Shown here piece by piece: positions 25,759 to 34,562 of a DNA stretch of 64,000 bases. A model generated the notes under the pieces. The model made no database searches, was not told the origin of the DNA, and saw nothing but the letters and a program-made list of their open reading frames with translations. A program made the translations under genes and the position numbers. The DNA lies in contig CAWISP010000033.1 of NCBI GenBank assembly GCA_963838775.1, forward strand, positions 1 through 64,000. Reading direction: 5' to 3'. This DNA is from Chersky-840 sp963838775 (GTDB lineage: Bacteria; Actinomycetota; Acidimicrobiia; Acidimicrobiales; UBA8190). Positions within the stretch are counted from its first letter, which is position 1. Each line of letters begins with the position of its first letter.

Positions 25759-26592
25759 TCAGCCGGCTCGGGCCACCGGGGCCGCGGCGATCGCTCCGGT
25801 GAACTCCGACGCTCGGGCCGGGTCACCCCCGAAGGCCGGGCACAGGGACTGAAAGCTGCACCATTTGCACAGCGCCGATGGTCGGGGGCGGAAGTCCTCG
25901 TTCTCACAGGCCCGCTCGATGGCAGACCACACCGCCGCCGTTCGTTGACGGGTGCCGCGCACGGCCTGTTCGGAGGGCACGGCCTCGATCACGAGCGGCT
26001 CTCGCAGGTACATGAGCCTGATGCGGCTCGGCCTGCGGCCTAGGACCTGTTCGCATAGCAGGGCGTAGAACTGCACTCCGCCCAGTCGTTGCTGTTCCTG
26101 GTTGACCGACGGGACGCGGCCGGTCTTGTAGTCGACGACCTCGAGCTCTCCGTCGGGGGTGACGTCGAGGCGATCGATGACGCCCCGAAGTCGTAGTCCG
26201 GCCACGTCGGCCTCGAGCGTGAGCTCGACGCCCACGGCGTCGACGGTATCGGGGTCCTCGAGACGGAGATAGCGGTCGACGAGGGTGGCGGCATCGGCCA
26301 CGAACGCCTCGACCTCGCTGGCGGTCAGCTCGAGGCCGAGGAGATCGGGATCGTCCTGGAGCGCGAGCCAGGCCAGGTCGAGACCATGGCGGGCCGCGTC
26401 GGCGGTGCGCTCGCCGCGAGGGTGGTCCCAGAAGAGGCGCTCGAGGGCGCTGTGGACGAGGGTGCCTTTGACCAAGTGGGGGGCCGTCGCCTCGGGGAGC
26501 CGGTCGATCGCCGCGAAGCGGAAGGCGAGCGGGCAGTCTTTGAAAGCACCCAGCTTGGAGGGGGAGAGGGAACGGGGAAGGGTGAGGGCCAT
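25759..26592 (-). CDS. PD-(D/E)XK nuclease-family protein, RecB-like with Fe-S cysteines
   Basis: 277 residues. SLSPSKLGAFKDCPLAFRF carries C20. Nuclease motifs are GTLVHSALERLF (His), LRGVIDRLDVTPDGELEVVD and DYKTGRVP. Three C-terminal cysteines lie in LCKWCSFQSLCPAF, so four Cys can hold a 4Fe-4S cluster as in AddB and Cas4-type nucleases. It stands alone with no helicase or CRISPR gene nearby, so a DNA repair role is inferred. Confidence 0.85.
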   Translation of the reverse strand: MALTLPRSLSPSKLGAFKDCPLAFRFAAIDRLPEATAPHLVKGTLVHSALERLFWDHPRGERTADAARHGLDLAWLALQDDPDLLGLELTASEVEAFVADAATLVDRYLRLEDPDTVDAVGVELTLEADVAGLRLRGVIDRLDVTPDGELEVVDYKTGRVPSVNQEQQRLGGVQFYALLCEQVLGRRPSRIRLMYLREPLVIEAVPSEQAVRGTRQRTAAVWSAIERACENEDFRPRPSALCKWCSFQSLCPAFGGDPARASEFTGAIAAAPVARAG

Positions 26593-26619
26593 CGGGGCGA
26601 AGGCTACGCCTCCGCTGTA

Positions 26620-27525
26620 TCAGTCGTGGGGGACCAGGGCCTCCCGTACCGAGGTGGCCACTGCGGCGGGGTCCTGGAGCGGCCCGAAGTGCCCCAGGCC
26701 GGGGAACACCACCGTGGTCGGCGAGACCAGACGCAGGGCGAAGGTACCGAGGATGTCGCGGCCGAACCCCTCGCGGCCTGTGTCGGCACCGCACGCCAGG
26801 GTGACCGGGCACAGGACCTCGGCCAGATGGGCGTAGGCGTCGTGGGAGAACGCATGGGCGAACACCTGTGCTTCGTGCTCCCGCTTGCAACGCAACCCAA
26901 TGCCGCCCGCGTCGAGCGGGGCGAAGCCGTTGTCGACGTAGAGAGCCAATGCGTCGGGGACCACCTGATCGAAGGGGCTCTTGCCGGCGAAGTTGGCGAG
27001 GGCTTCGCGCCGTGACGCGAAGACCTGGCGTCGACGCAGGGCTCCGGTGGCGAGGGGGTTCCCCTCGGTGAGCGGAGCCAGGGGCTCGTCTCCCGGATAG
27101 ATGACCGGCTCGAAGCAGTACAGCCCGGCGAAGGTGCCGGGGCGGGCCTCTTCGGCGAGGAGCAAGGCGGCGCCCCCGCACGAGTGGCCGAACCCTGAAG
27201 GACGGTCGAGGCCGAGGTGATCGACCACGGTGAGTACGTCGGTGGCGAAACCGTGCCAGTCGAAGTCGTCGCCCGGGGGAGGGTCCGAGGCGCCATGCGC
27301 GCGCAGGTCGAGCGCGATGCAACGGAAACGGGAGCGCAGCCCCTCGGCCAGCGGGGCGAGGACGGGGCCACAGAGGCCGGTGGCGTGAACGAGAAGGAGC
27401 GGGGGCCCATCCCCGCCGAGGTCGTAGTAGGCGATGCCCACTCCGTCGGGTGTGGTGACCCGCCCGGCGGGCACCATCGGCTGCAGCGGCTCCTCAGGCA
27501 CCTCGTCGTCGACCTTCTCGGGCAT
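26620..27525 (-). CDS. Alpha/beta hydrolase
   Basis: The start is ATG 27525 (MPEKVDDEVPEEPLQPMVPA), since the upstream extension is not protein-like. The fold markers are YYDLGGDGPPLLLVHATGLC (oxyanion region), ALDLRAHGASD, the nucleophile elbow GHSCGG with Ser115, and a C-terminal His in FPGLGHFGPLQDP. The catalytic acid is probably in the VTLACGADTG segment. Substrate unknown. Confidence 0.88.
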   Translation of the reverse strand: MPEKVDDEVPEEPLQPMVPAGRVTTPDGVGIAYYDLGGDGPPLLLVHATGLCGPVLAPLAEGLRSRFRCIALDLRAHGASDPPPGDDFDWHGFATDVLTVVDHLGLDRPSGFGHSCGGAALLLAEEARPGTFAGLYCFEPVIYPGDEPLAPLTEGNPLATGALRRRQVFASRREALANFAGKSPFDQVVPDALALYVDNGFAPLDAGGIGLRCKREHEAQVFAHAFSHDAYAHLAEVLCPVTLACGADTGREGFGRDILGTFALRLVSPTTVVFPGLGHFGPLQDPAAVATSVREALVPHD

Positions 27526-27668
27526 CGGATCGACGCTACCCAACGCCAAGCGCGGCACCGACCTCCTCTCGCAGACGATCGGGGAGAGCCTCGGTGCGAG
27601 GGCGACGACACCGTCAGGCCGACTAGACCGTGCTGTATGCACGTCATCGGTTGCGGCGGGACCTCCTG

Positions 27669-28109
27669 ATGTCCGGCGGTGCGACGACCCAACGGCTCGT
27701 CTGGCGGGGGGGTCTGTTGTTCGAGGGGGAGGACTCCTGGGGCCACCGCGTCGCCATCAGTGGCGAGCAGGTGACCGACGGGGCGAAGCCCTCGGACCTC
27801 CTCCCGTTGTCGTTGGCAGCGTGTCTCTCCTATGACGTGGTGGAGGTCCTCCGCAAGAAGCGACATGACCCCGACTCCCTGGAGGTCACCGTGAGCTCGG
27901 AGCAGGAGGATGTGTCCCCGCGGCGATTCGTCCGTATCGCACTGCGTTTCGAGGTCGGTGGCGATGTCGACCCCGCTGCGGCGCGGCGTGCGCTCGAGCT
28001 CGCCGAGAAGAACTGCCCGGTGCTGGCCACCCTCGCCCCCACGGTCCGGGTGGAGACCGCCATCGAGGTCGATCCTGATGCATCGGCGGGCTTTCTCGGG
28101 CGGACGTAA
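27669..28109 (+). CDS. OsmC-family peroxiredoxin-like protein
   Basis: Starts at ATG 27669 (MSGGATTQRLVWRGGLLFEG). It has the two OsmC redox cysteines, C52 (LSLAACLSYDVV) and C116 (LAEKNCPVLATL), and the family pattern TDGAKPSDLLPLSLAAC. Such proteins reduce organic hydroperoxides. Length of 146 residues is normal. It lies divergent from the hydrolase. Confidence 0.88.
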   Translation: MSGGATTQRLVWRGGLLFEGEDSWGHRVAISGEQVTDGAKPSDLLPLSLAACLSYDVVEVLRKKRHDPDSLEVTVSSEQEDVSPRRFVRIALRFEVGGDVDPAAARRALELAEKNCPVLATLAPTVRVETAIEVDPDASAGFLGRT

Positions 28110-28215
28110 ATCAGGGTTGGAGAGCTGACCTGGGGTAGGCGAGTCGGTCCCGGTCGAGGAAGTACGATACGGGTTTGCCGCTTCGATTCGATAATGCAAC
28201 CGTTGTTTGCTCAAT

Positions 28216-28270
28216 GTTCACCTAAGGATCACTGACTGCTGGTTCGCCGTTCGCGCACAGTTCATTCTCA
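28216..28270 (+). promoter_or_regulatory. PHO-box-like array, five 11-bp units
   Basis: Units starting every 11 bases at 28216, 28227, 28238, 28249 and 28260 begin GTTCACC, GATCACT, GCTGGTT, GTTCGCG and GTTCATT. Units 1, 2, 4 and 5 fit the GTTCACC-n4 pattern of actinobacterial PhoP/RegX3 boxes; unit 3 does not. It lies in the 320-bp gap (28110-28429) before the response regulator gene, in its direction, so it suggests autoregulation. Confidence 0.6.
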
Positions 28271-28429
28271 CTACGTACTGTCTGTGTCAGTGGCCGCAGC
28301 ACTACACCCCGACACCAAAAGACGCGATCCGTGTCATCTGAGTGCGACACCCTCGGTGACTTGAGCTCGGTTGCCGCGAATGTTTACCGACGAGATGACG
28401 TGGTAGCTCCGTCCACGTCGGAGTCATCG

Positions 28430-29158
28430 ATGCAAGCGACTGATCGCCCGACGCGAATCCTTGTCGTAGAGGATGAGGAGTCCTATCGGGAAGCCCTGAC
28501 GGCCGGTTTGGGGCGCGAGGGTTACGACCTTCAGCTGGCTGCCGATGGCACCGAGGGTCTTCAGCTCTTCACTGACAGCCCGCCCGACATTGTCTTACTC
28601 GACGTGATGCTTCCCGAGATCTCGGGCGTCGAAGTGTGCCGACGCATGCAGGAGCTCGAGCCCACGATCCCTATCATCATGTTGACTGCCCTGAATACGG
28701 AAGTCGATGTAGTCCTTGGCCTGGAACTCGGAGCGGCGGACTATATGACCAAGCCGTACCACCTGCGGGAGTTGGTCGCCCGAATCCAAGCGGTCTTGCG
28801 CAGGGTGACGCCGCCCACATTTCTCACGCACTCAGCCCAGGTGTCACAAGCCAAGGAAACAGTCACCGTCGGGCCGGTCACCATTGATTTCATACGTCGG
28901 GAGGTACGTGTGCATGGCCGGGTCGTGCACATGTCGCGCCGGGAGTTCGACATGTTGGCATTCATGGCGTCTCCTCCAGGCCAGGTTCGCACGAGAGATG
29001 AGCTTATCGACCGGTTGTGGTCGAACAAGGATCTCTCTGATACACGGACGCTCGATACTCACATTCGCCGACTGCGTACAAAGATCGAGCCCGATCCGGC
29101 GAATCCGCGGTTTCTGATCACCGTCCGCGGTGTCGGCTTCAGGCTTGATCCCGAATAA
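28430..29158 (+). CDS. OmpR-family response regulator, RegX3/PhoP-like
   Basis: ATG 28430 (MQATDRPTRILVVEDEESYR) is preferred; an in-frame GTG at 28331 would add 33 unconserved residues. The receiver has the full set: acidic pair at EDE, phosphoacceptor D58 (IVLLDVMLP), T86 and K108 (YMTKPYHLRELVARIQ). The winged helix ends with DTRTLDTHIRRLRTKIEPDP and FLITVRGVGFRLDPE, close to RegX3. No histidine kinase is nearby. The pstSCAB operon 1.7 kb downstream and the PHO-like array before it point to phosphate control. Confidence 0.88.
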   Translation: MQATDRPTRILVVEDEESYREALTAGLGREGYDLQLAADGTEGLQLFTDSPPDIVLLDVMLPEISGVEVCRRMQELEPTIPIIMLTALNTEVDVVLGLELGAADYMTKPYHLRELVARIQAVLRRVTPPTFLTHSAQVSQAKETVTVGPVTIDFIRREVRVHGRVVHMSRREFDMLAFMASPPGQVRTRDELIDRLWSNKDLSDTRTLDTHIRRLRTKIEPDPANPRFLITVRGVGFRLDPE

Positions 29159-29182
29159 CCACGGCGGAACTGCAAAGATAGC

Positions 29183-29941
29183 TTATGACCGACGGCCGTC
29201 AGCACTGAAGTAGTAGCCGATTCCCCGCACGGTTATGAGGTGCTCAGGATTTGCGGGATCGAGTTCCACTTTCATTCGGATGCGGCGGATGTGCGTGCTC
29301 AAGGTTCGGGGGTCCTCAAAGCTGCGCCCTGCCCAGATCTCGGCTAGGAGCTCATCGCCTGACCGGATCTCTCCCGGCCGAAGCACCAATGCCAGCAAGA
29401 CGTCGTACTCCATCTTGGCGAAGTGCACCGCTGTGCCCCGTACTGACACGCGTCGACGAGACAACTCGATCGTTATTGGTCCGACCTCAATGATCTCATC
29501 CGTGAGGGGCAAGTGGTTCTGTGAGAAACGGGCCATCGTCGTTCGGACCCGAGTGAGGAGTGCTGGCCCGTCGAGTGGTCTGGTCGCGTAGTCGACCGCG
29601 CCGCACCTCAGTGCTTCAAGTAATTGGTTGTCCGCGACGACTGGTGCAAGTACCACGACGGGAGAGCGCACCAATTCTGCGACGTGCCGGCAGATGTCCA
29701 GGCCGGTTTCACGATGGACCATGAGGTCGATCAACAGGAGATCCGGCTGCCAGGACTGGATCTGATAAAGGGTCTCCTTTAGATTGGCCGTGGTTCGAGC
29801 GTCGTAGCCTTCTGCCCGAAGGGCACCCACTAGGGCATCACGAAGCGGACCCCGGTCCTCTACGAGCAAGACCCGGGGCTCGGTTGCGGCATCAGGCTGG
29901 TCCTCGCTGTCCAGATCACGTGATGCATTTACCATTGCCAT
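29183..29941 (-). CDS. Atypical OmpR-family regulator with degenerate receiver
   Basis: The receiver keeps the acidic pair (VLLVEDRGPLRDAL) and the Asp (LLLIDLMVHR, residue 75 counted from 29950). The conserved Thr/Ser is Ala (VVVLAPVV) and the conserved Lys is Arg (YATRPLDG). Such changes are typical of regulators that work without normal phosphorylation. The winged helix is complete: HFAKMEYDVLLALVLRPGEI, RTLSTHIRRIRMKVELDPAN, HLITVRGIGYYF. It lies tail to tail with the RegX3-like gene and upstream of pstB in the same direction as the pst genes. ATG 29950 is also possible. Confidence 0.85.
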   Translation of the reverse strand: MAMVNASRDLDSEDQPDAATEPRVLLVEDRGPLRDALVGALRAEGYDARTTANLKETLYQIQSWQPDLLLIDLMVHRETGLDICRHVAELVRSPVVVLAPVVADNQLLEALRCGAVDYATRPLDGPALLTRVRTTMARFSQNHLPLTDEIIEVGPITIELSRRRVSVRGTAVHFAKMEYDVLLALVLRPGEIRSGDELLAEIWAGRSFEDPRTLSTHIRRIRMKVELDPANPEHLITVRGIGYYFSADGRRS

Positions 29942-30011
29942 CAAGCCCACCCCGGGGAATTCTCAGTGCGACACGGCGTCGCGCCGCCTTCACTGTGCCG
30001 GATGTCGAGGA

Positions 30012-30857
30012 TCAGCCGAAGCGGCCGTTCACGTAGTCGTCTGTCCTTGAGTCCGAAGGATCGCTGAACATCTTGGTAGTTGGCGCCACTTCGATGAGCT
30101 CGCCCGCCTTGTCATCACCCATGAGGAGGAAGGCGCACGTATCGGACACCCGCATGGCTTGTTGCATGTTGTGGGTGACGATGACAATGGTCACCCTGTC
30201 CTTCAGCTCTCCGATCAACTCCTCGATGCGCTTCGTCGCGATCGGGTCGAGGGACGAGGTGGGTTCATCCATGAGAAGCACCTCGGGCTCCACCGCCAGG
30301 GCGCGGGCGATGCATAGGCGCTGCTGCTCGCCGCCCGACAACGTGCTGGCGTGGGCACGGAGCCGGTCGCGGACGCTGTCCCACAGGGCGGCGGCAATGA
30401 GGGCGGATTCGGCGGCTTCGTCAAGTAGGGCTTTCTTGCGCACCCCGTTGAATCGGAGCCCAGACACGGCATTGTCGTAGATGCTCATCGTCGGGAACGG
30501 GTTTGGACGCTGGAAGACCATCCCGACCCGCGAACGCAGAAGTGTCGGCCGCATGGCTGGACCGTAGACGTCTAGGTTTCCCAACTTGATCTCGCCCGAG
30601 ACGACGGCACCGCGGACCATGTCGTGCATTCTGTTCAGGGAGCGCAGCAGAGTGGTCTTGCCGGACCCGGACGGCCCGATCAGGGCCGTGACCTGGCTGA
30701 TGGGCACGTCGAACGAACAGCCTCGGACCGCCACCTTTCCTGAGAACGCCACGGATACGTCGCGCAGCGTCATCACCGAACCGATGGAGACCGGCGTCAC
30801 AACCTGCGGAGTCGTCGCCAAGGTCTCGGGTGATGAGACAACTGTCGGGTCAGTCAC
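30012..30857 (-). CDS. pstB: Phosphate ABC transporter ATP-binding protein PstB
   Basis: The ATPase of the high-affinity phosphate importer. Walker A GPSGSGKTT is at residues 61-69, the Q-loop is in VFQRPNPFPTMSIYDN, the signature LSGGEQQR is at 173-180, Walker B is VLLMDEPTSSLDP, and the H-loop is IVIVTHNMQQAMRVS. The end DDYVNGRFG is typical. GTG 30857 overlaps the pstA end by 8 bases. Last gene of pstS-pstC-pstA-pstB. Confidence 0.96.
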   Translation of the reverse strand: MTDPTVVSSPETLATTPQVVTPVSIGSVMTLRDVSVAFSGKVAVRGCSFDVPISQVTALIGPSGSGKTTLLRSLNRMHDMVRGAVVSGEIKLGNLDVYGPAMRPTLLRSRVGMVFQRPNPFPTMSIYDNAVSGLRFNGVRKKALLDEAAESALIAAALWDSVRDRLRAHASTLSGGEQQRLCIARALAVEPEVLLMDEPTSSLDPIATKRIEELIGELKDRVTIVIVTHNMQQAMRVSDTCAFLLMGDDKAGELIEVAPTTKMFSDPSDSRTDDYVNGRFG

Positions 30858-31758
30858 GTCGTACTCTCCTCAATCGAGCGGCTACGAACCTGCTGCCCAC
30901 ACTCAGCAAGAGGATCACCACCACCAAGAACAAGGCGCTCCCCCAGGCGATCTTCACAAGGTCCGGGTACGCCTGTATGCCGTTTTGATAAATGACCAGC
31001 GGGATCGCCGCAATGGGTTTGGTGGGCGAGATCGAGAAGTACTGGCTGCCGATGGCGGTGAACAGAAGGGGCGCGGTCTCTCCTGCTCCTCGCGCCACCG
31101 CCAGGAGCACTCCCGTGATGAGGCCCGGCAACGCCGTGGGCAGGATGACTTTGCGGGCGATCGTCGCCTTGCGGGCGCCGAGGGCGAGTCCGGCCTCCGA
31201 CAGCACCCCCGGCACGCCTCTGATGGCGGTCTCGCTCGCTCGCATGATGATCGGCAGCATGAGGATCCCGATCGCAAAGCTTGCGGCTATGGCGGAGAAG
31301 TGGCCGATGCCATGGGCGACCAGGATCGCATAGGCGAAGATCGCTACGACGATCGAGGGAACCCCCGCTAGTACGTCAGCAGCAAGGCGCACCGCCCCGG
31401 CGACGCGTCCGTTCGACTCGGCCAGGAAGAGCCCCGCCGCGATCCCGAAGGGGATCGCTCCCGCAGCGGCCATGGCATCGATGATGAGCGATCCCACGAT
31501 GGCATTCCAGATGCCGCCACCGGGGATCCCTGCCGGTGTCGGCAGGTGCGAGAAGAACGCCCAACTCCACGCTGAGGCCCCTCGGATCACGACGTACGCC
31601 AGCAGGGCCCCGAGAGGGATCAGGGTGACGACCAGGCACGCCCGGCACACCAGGAGCGCGAGCTTCGACAGCAGCTGGCGCCGGTGATCGGTCGCCTGGG
31701 CGATCCGCTGGATCTCGGCCCGACGGGCGAGCACGGGGTCGACGGCCATGATGGTCAT
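30850..31758 (-). CDS. pstA: Phosphate ABC transporter permease PstA
   Basis: Inner-membrane permease with six hydrophobic segments. The first (residues of about 35-60) is CLVVTLIPLGALLAYVVIRG. The permease loop reads SEAGLALGARKATIARKVIL. LPTPAGIPGGGIWNAIVGSL and GVPSIVVAIFAYAI are PstA-typical. ATG 31758 overlaps the pstC stop (ATGA), showing coupling. Confidence 0.95.
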   Translation of the reverse strand: MTIMAVDPVLARRAEIQRIAQATDHRRQLLSKLALLVCRACLVVTLIPLGALLAYVVIRGASAWSWAFFSHLPTPAGIPGGGIWNAIVGSLIIDAMAAAGAIPFGIAAGLFLAESNGRVAGAVRLAADVLAGVPSIVVAIFAYAILVAHGIGHFSAIAASFAIGILMLPIIMRASETAIRGVPGVLSEAGLALGARKATIARKVILPTALPGLITGVLLAVARGAGETAPLLFTAIGSQYFSISPTKPIAAIPLVIYQNGIQAYPDLVKIAWGSALFLVVVILLLSVGSRFVAARLRRVRRD

Positions 31759-32738
31759 AGCACCCCGATCCCGAAGGCACGTTGGCGACCGACCGACCGT
31801 ACGAGCAATCGAGCGGCGAGATTGACGACGACCGCCACCACGAGCAACAACACGCCCACCGCGATCAGAGCAGACAGGTGGAAGGGTTCGGTCGCTTCGG
31901 TGAACTCGTTGGCGATGAGCGACGCCATGGTTTGAGTCGTGCCGAAAAGGGAGTGGGCGAGATGATCAGTGTTCCCGATGACCATCGTCACCGCGATGGT
32001 CTCGCCCAGGGCACGACCGGTGGCCAGCGTGGTCGCCCCTAATATCCCGGTGCGGGCAGTCGGCACCACCACGCGTCGCATGACTTGCCATCGGGTCGCT
32101 CCCAGCGCAAAGGCACCCTCGATCTCGACCTCGGGTACAGCCATGAGGACGTCACGGGAGATGGCCACCATGGTGGGCAGGACCATGATTGCCAGGATCA
32201 ATCCGGCAAGGAGTAGGCCGACCCCGAGCTGCGAGCCGCTGAATGGTCCGTGGCCACCGGTGATCTTGGCCAGGGCGGGCTCAATGATGGTCCGCACCCA
32301 CGGAGCGACGACCAACAGGCCCCACAGGCCATAGACGACGCTCGGAACAGCAGCGAGAAGTTCGACCGCGGTCCCCAATGTCACCCGGAGGCGCTGGGGA
32401 ACCCCAAAGGCAAGCGCCAAGGCGCAGCCGAGTCCGATGGGGACGGCGATCACCATGGCGATCGCCGTCGTCTCGAGGGTCCCGACGAGGAAGACGATCA
32501 TCCCGTAGTGGACGTGGACTGGGTCCCACTTCGTGCTCGTCAGGAAGGAGAGGCCGAAGTGTGCGAAGGCCGGCCTCGCTTGCATAACCAGCGATACGAC
32601 GAAAACCACCAGGAGAATGGCGAACAGTGCGGCCACCGCACCGAGTGCGCCTCGATACGCGCCGTCGGGCACTGCGAGGAGACGGCGCAGTCTCCCTGCA
32701 GTGCCCGGACGAGGCGGCAGTGTGGCCAGGTTGGTCAC
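31755..32738 (-). CDS. pstC: Phosphate ABC transporter permease PstC
   Basis: GTG 32738 (MTNLATLPPRPGTAG) begins 2 bases after the pstS stop and is preferred over an open extension to 32882 that overlaps pstS. It has six membrane segments, with LLAAVPSVVYGLWGLLVVAP near residue 150 and the permease loop EIEGAFALGATRWQVMRRVV. It pairs with PstA in the membrane. Confidence 0.94.
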   Translation of the reverse strand: MTNLATLPPRPGTAGRLRRLLAVPDGAYRGALGAVAALFAILLVVFVVSLVMQARPAFAHFGLSFLTSTKWDPVHVHYGMIVFLVGTLETTAIAMVIAVPIGLGCALALAFGVPQRLRVTLGTAVELLAAVPSVVYGLWGLLVVAPWVRTIIEPALAKITGGHGPFSGSQLGVGLLLAGLILAIMVLPTMVAISRDVLMAVPEVEIEGAFALGATRWQVMRRVVVPTARTGILGATTLATGRALGETIAVTMVIGNTDHLAHSLFGTTQTMASLIANEFTEATEPFHLSALIAVGVLLLVVAVVVNLAARLLVRSVGRQRAFGIGVL

Positions 32739-32740
32739 AT

Positions 32741-33919
32741 CTACGATGTCGTGAGAAGTTGGGTCTTGCCGTCCGGCCCCGTCACTTGGAGCAGGGTCGT
32801 GCGGGCCAGCTGCTGGATGTTGGCCGGGAGTGGCACGTAGTCGAGTGTGGCAGCTTGTGATTGGCCGGCATGGGTAACCCAATCGAACAAGTCGACCAGG
32901 GTCGTACCGAGCGCTGTGTTCTTCTGAAGCTGGTAGATGAGCGCCCAGCTATATCCGGAGATTGGGTAACTGGTGGCTCCGGGTTGGTCCACGATCGAGA
33001 AGTTCACCGAGGTGATGTCTGGCTTTTGCGCGGCATCTGCCGCCACCGAGGACAGCGATGGCGAGACGAATTGGCCGGCGGCATTCTGGATCTTGGCGTA
33101 GGTGAAGTTGTTCTGGATGGCGTAGGCAAGCTCCACATAGCCGAGCGTGTAGGGCGTCGTGTGGATGAAGCCGGCCACGCCTTCGTTGCCCTTTTGTCCC
33201 ACACCCACCGGCCAGCTCACTGATTTACCTGTGCCCGGACCCGACGACCACGCCGGTGACACCGTGCTCAGGTAGTTGGTGGTGATGTAGGTCGTTCCGC
33301 TGCCGTCCGAGCGGTACACCACGGTAATCGGGTTGCTGGGTAGTTTCACGCCTGGGTTCAGACTCTTGATCTCGGAGTCGTTCCAAGTCTTGACATTCCC
33401 GAGGAAGATGTCAGCCAATACCTTGGGGGTGAGCTTGAGCCCAGAGGCCACGCCGGGCACGTTGTAGGAGATGGAGACACCACCCAAGGCCACGGGTACC
33501 TGCAGGACCTGGCCGCCGGTGGCCTTCGAGATGTCGAGCGGAGACATCGGGACGTCACTGGCGCCGAAGTTGACCGTATTGGCTTGGAATTGCTGGATGC
33601 CACCACCAGAGCCGATGGACGCGTAGTTGACCGTGACACCATGGTCTTGCTGGTTGTAGGCATAGAACGCCTTCGTGAAGAAAGGCTGGTCAAAGGTGGA
33701 GCCGGCTCCCGTGAGGGTGCCCGCAGGCGCGTGGAGGTCCGTCTGCGCGTAGGGATCCGCAGGAGCGGTAGTGCCGGTCGAGGATTTGGCCTGAGTCGTC
33801 GTCGAGGCAGGCGTTGAGCTGCAGGCCGCGAGCCCGATCGAAAACGCTACGGCCGCAACGGGGAGCACGCGTCGTAGGAGACGAGCCGACGAAATGGGAT
33901 GTGAGGGAACTAGACGCAC
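32741..33919 (-). CDS. pstS: Phosphate-binding lipoprotein PstS
   Basis: GTG 33919 with GGAGG about 12 bases upstream. The signal peptide ends in lipobox LAAC (residues of about 31-34). Phosphate-binding loops are canonical: GAGSTFDQPFF, VNFGASDVPMS and YRSDGSGTTYIT. This is the solute receptor of the importer, tethered by lipid. It is the first gene of the operon and is preceded by a long PHO-like array, so it should be induced on phosphate starvation. Confidence 0.95.
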   Translation of the reverse strand: MRLVPSHPISSARLLRRVLPVAAVAFSIGLAACSSTPASTTTQAKSSTGTTAPADPYAQTDLHAPAGTLTGAGSTFDQPFFTKAFYAYNQQDHGVTVNYASIGSGGGIQQFQANTVNFGASDVPMSPLDISKATGGQVLQVPVALGGVSISYNVPGVASGLKLTPKVLADIFLGNVKTWNDSEIKSLNPGVKLPSNPITVVYRSDGSGTTYITTNYLSTVSPAWSSGPGTGKSVSWPVGVGQKGNEGVAGFIHTTPYTLGYVELAYAIQNNFTYAKIQNAAGQFVSPSLSSVAADAAQKPDITSVNFSIVDQPGATSYPISGYSWALIYQLQKNTALGTTLVDLFDWVTHAGQSQAATLDYVPLPANIQQLARTTLLQVTGPDGKTQLLTTS

Positions 33920-34143
33920 GGGGAACTGACCTCCAGTTTGGGTTGGCGGGTCGGCTTCACAGCCGGGTCTTCTCGGGGCCGCTGCTCATGGTCGCCGGGA
34001 GGCTTGCGCTAGGGCGTCCACCGATGGAGCGGTCCATTTGGGGCGGAAACGCGTGCATTCAAGGACACCTTCGACCGACTTCTCCGAGCCGCGATCCTCC
34101 GGGCAGGCGGTCCTGGTCATCACTCAGGACGCTATGGGGCGTC

Positions 34144-34209
34144 GGTAAACGATGCGCGAACAAAAGGTGGCCGCAAAGTGAACTTTGCCTGAACGCACGG
34201 CAAATTAGC
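34144..34209 (-). promoter_or_regulatory. PHO-box-like array upstream of pstS, six 11-bp units
   Basis: On the plus strand, units of 11 bases from 34144 read ggTAAAC, cgCGAAC, ggTGGCC, agTGAAC, ccTGAAC and ggCAAAT, each followed by four variable bases. On the minus strand this is the repeated GTTCACC-type box, oriented toward pstS 225 bases away. A weaker seventh unit follows at 34210. This is the clearest array in the window and fills most of the 400-bp gap 33920-34322, in which no gene is seen. Confidence 0.75.
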
Positions 34210-34322
34210 GGTGGCCCGAGGGGGCGATTCGTGGCCGTCGGAGTCTCAGGAGGGCTCAGGAGCGGACGTGGGTCGGTCCGGACCGGGATGGTCTCATCGG
34301 ACTTGGGCTTTTCGGCATCGAG

Positions 34323-34514
34323 TTGTATAGGGTCTGCGCCGTGGGGCCGTGGCGGTATGGGGTGACACTGTTGCCGGGGGCGTCGAGACCCGACGACGAG
34401 GGCAAGGTCGACGAGGTGCTGCGAACGCGCTCCGAGAACGGTTGGGAGCTCGTGAACGCTGTCACCGAACGCGACGGGTCGGACCTTCTCGTCTTCAGAC
34501 GGCCCGCCGACTGA
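34323..34514 (+). CDS. Small DUF4177-like protein
   Basis: 63 residues from TTG 34323; GTG 34341 is an alternative. The pattern KVDEVLRTRSENGWELVNAV and SDLLVFRRP fits the short DUF4177-type fold (GWELV core and terminal FRRP). Role unknown. It is convergent with the tyrosine phosphatase gene. Confidence 0.55.
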   Translation: MYRVCAVGPWRYGVTLLPGASRPDDEGKVDEVLRTRSENGWELVNAVTERDGSDLLVFRRPAD

Positions 34515-34562
34515 GCAGTCGTCGACGGCGGCGACGCCTGTCGTCGACGGCGGGGCGTCGGG

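Noticed and set aside
25759..28109. Nuclease, hydrolase and OsmC genes as a defence island
   Set aside because: The genes do not form a known defence set, point in different directions and lack mobile-element signs.
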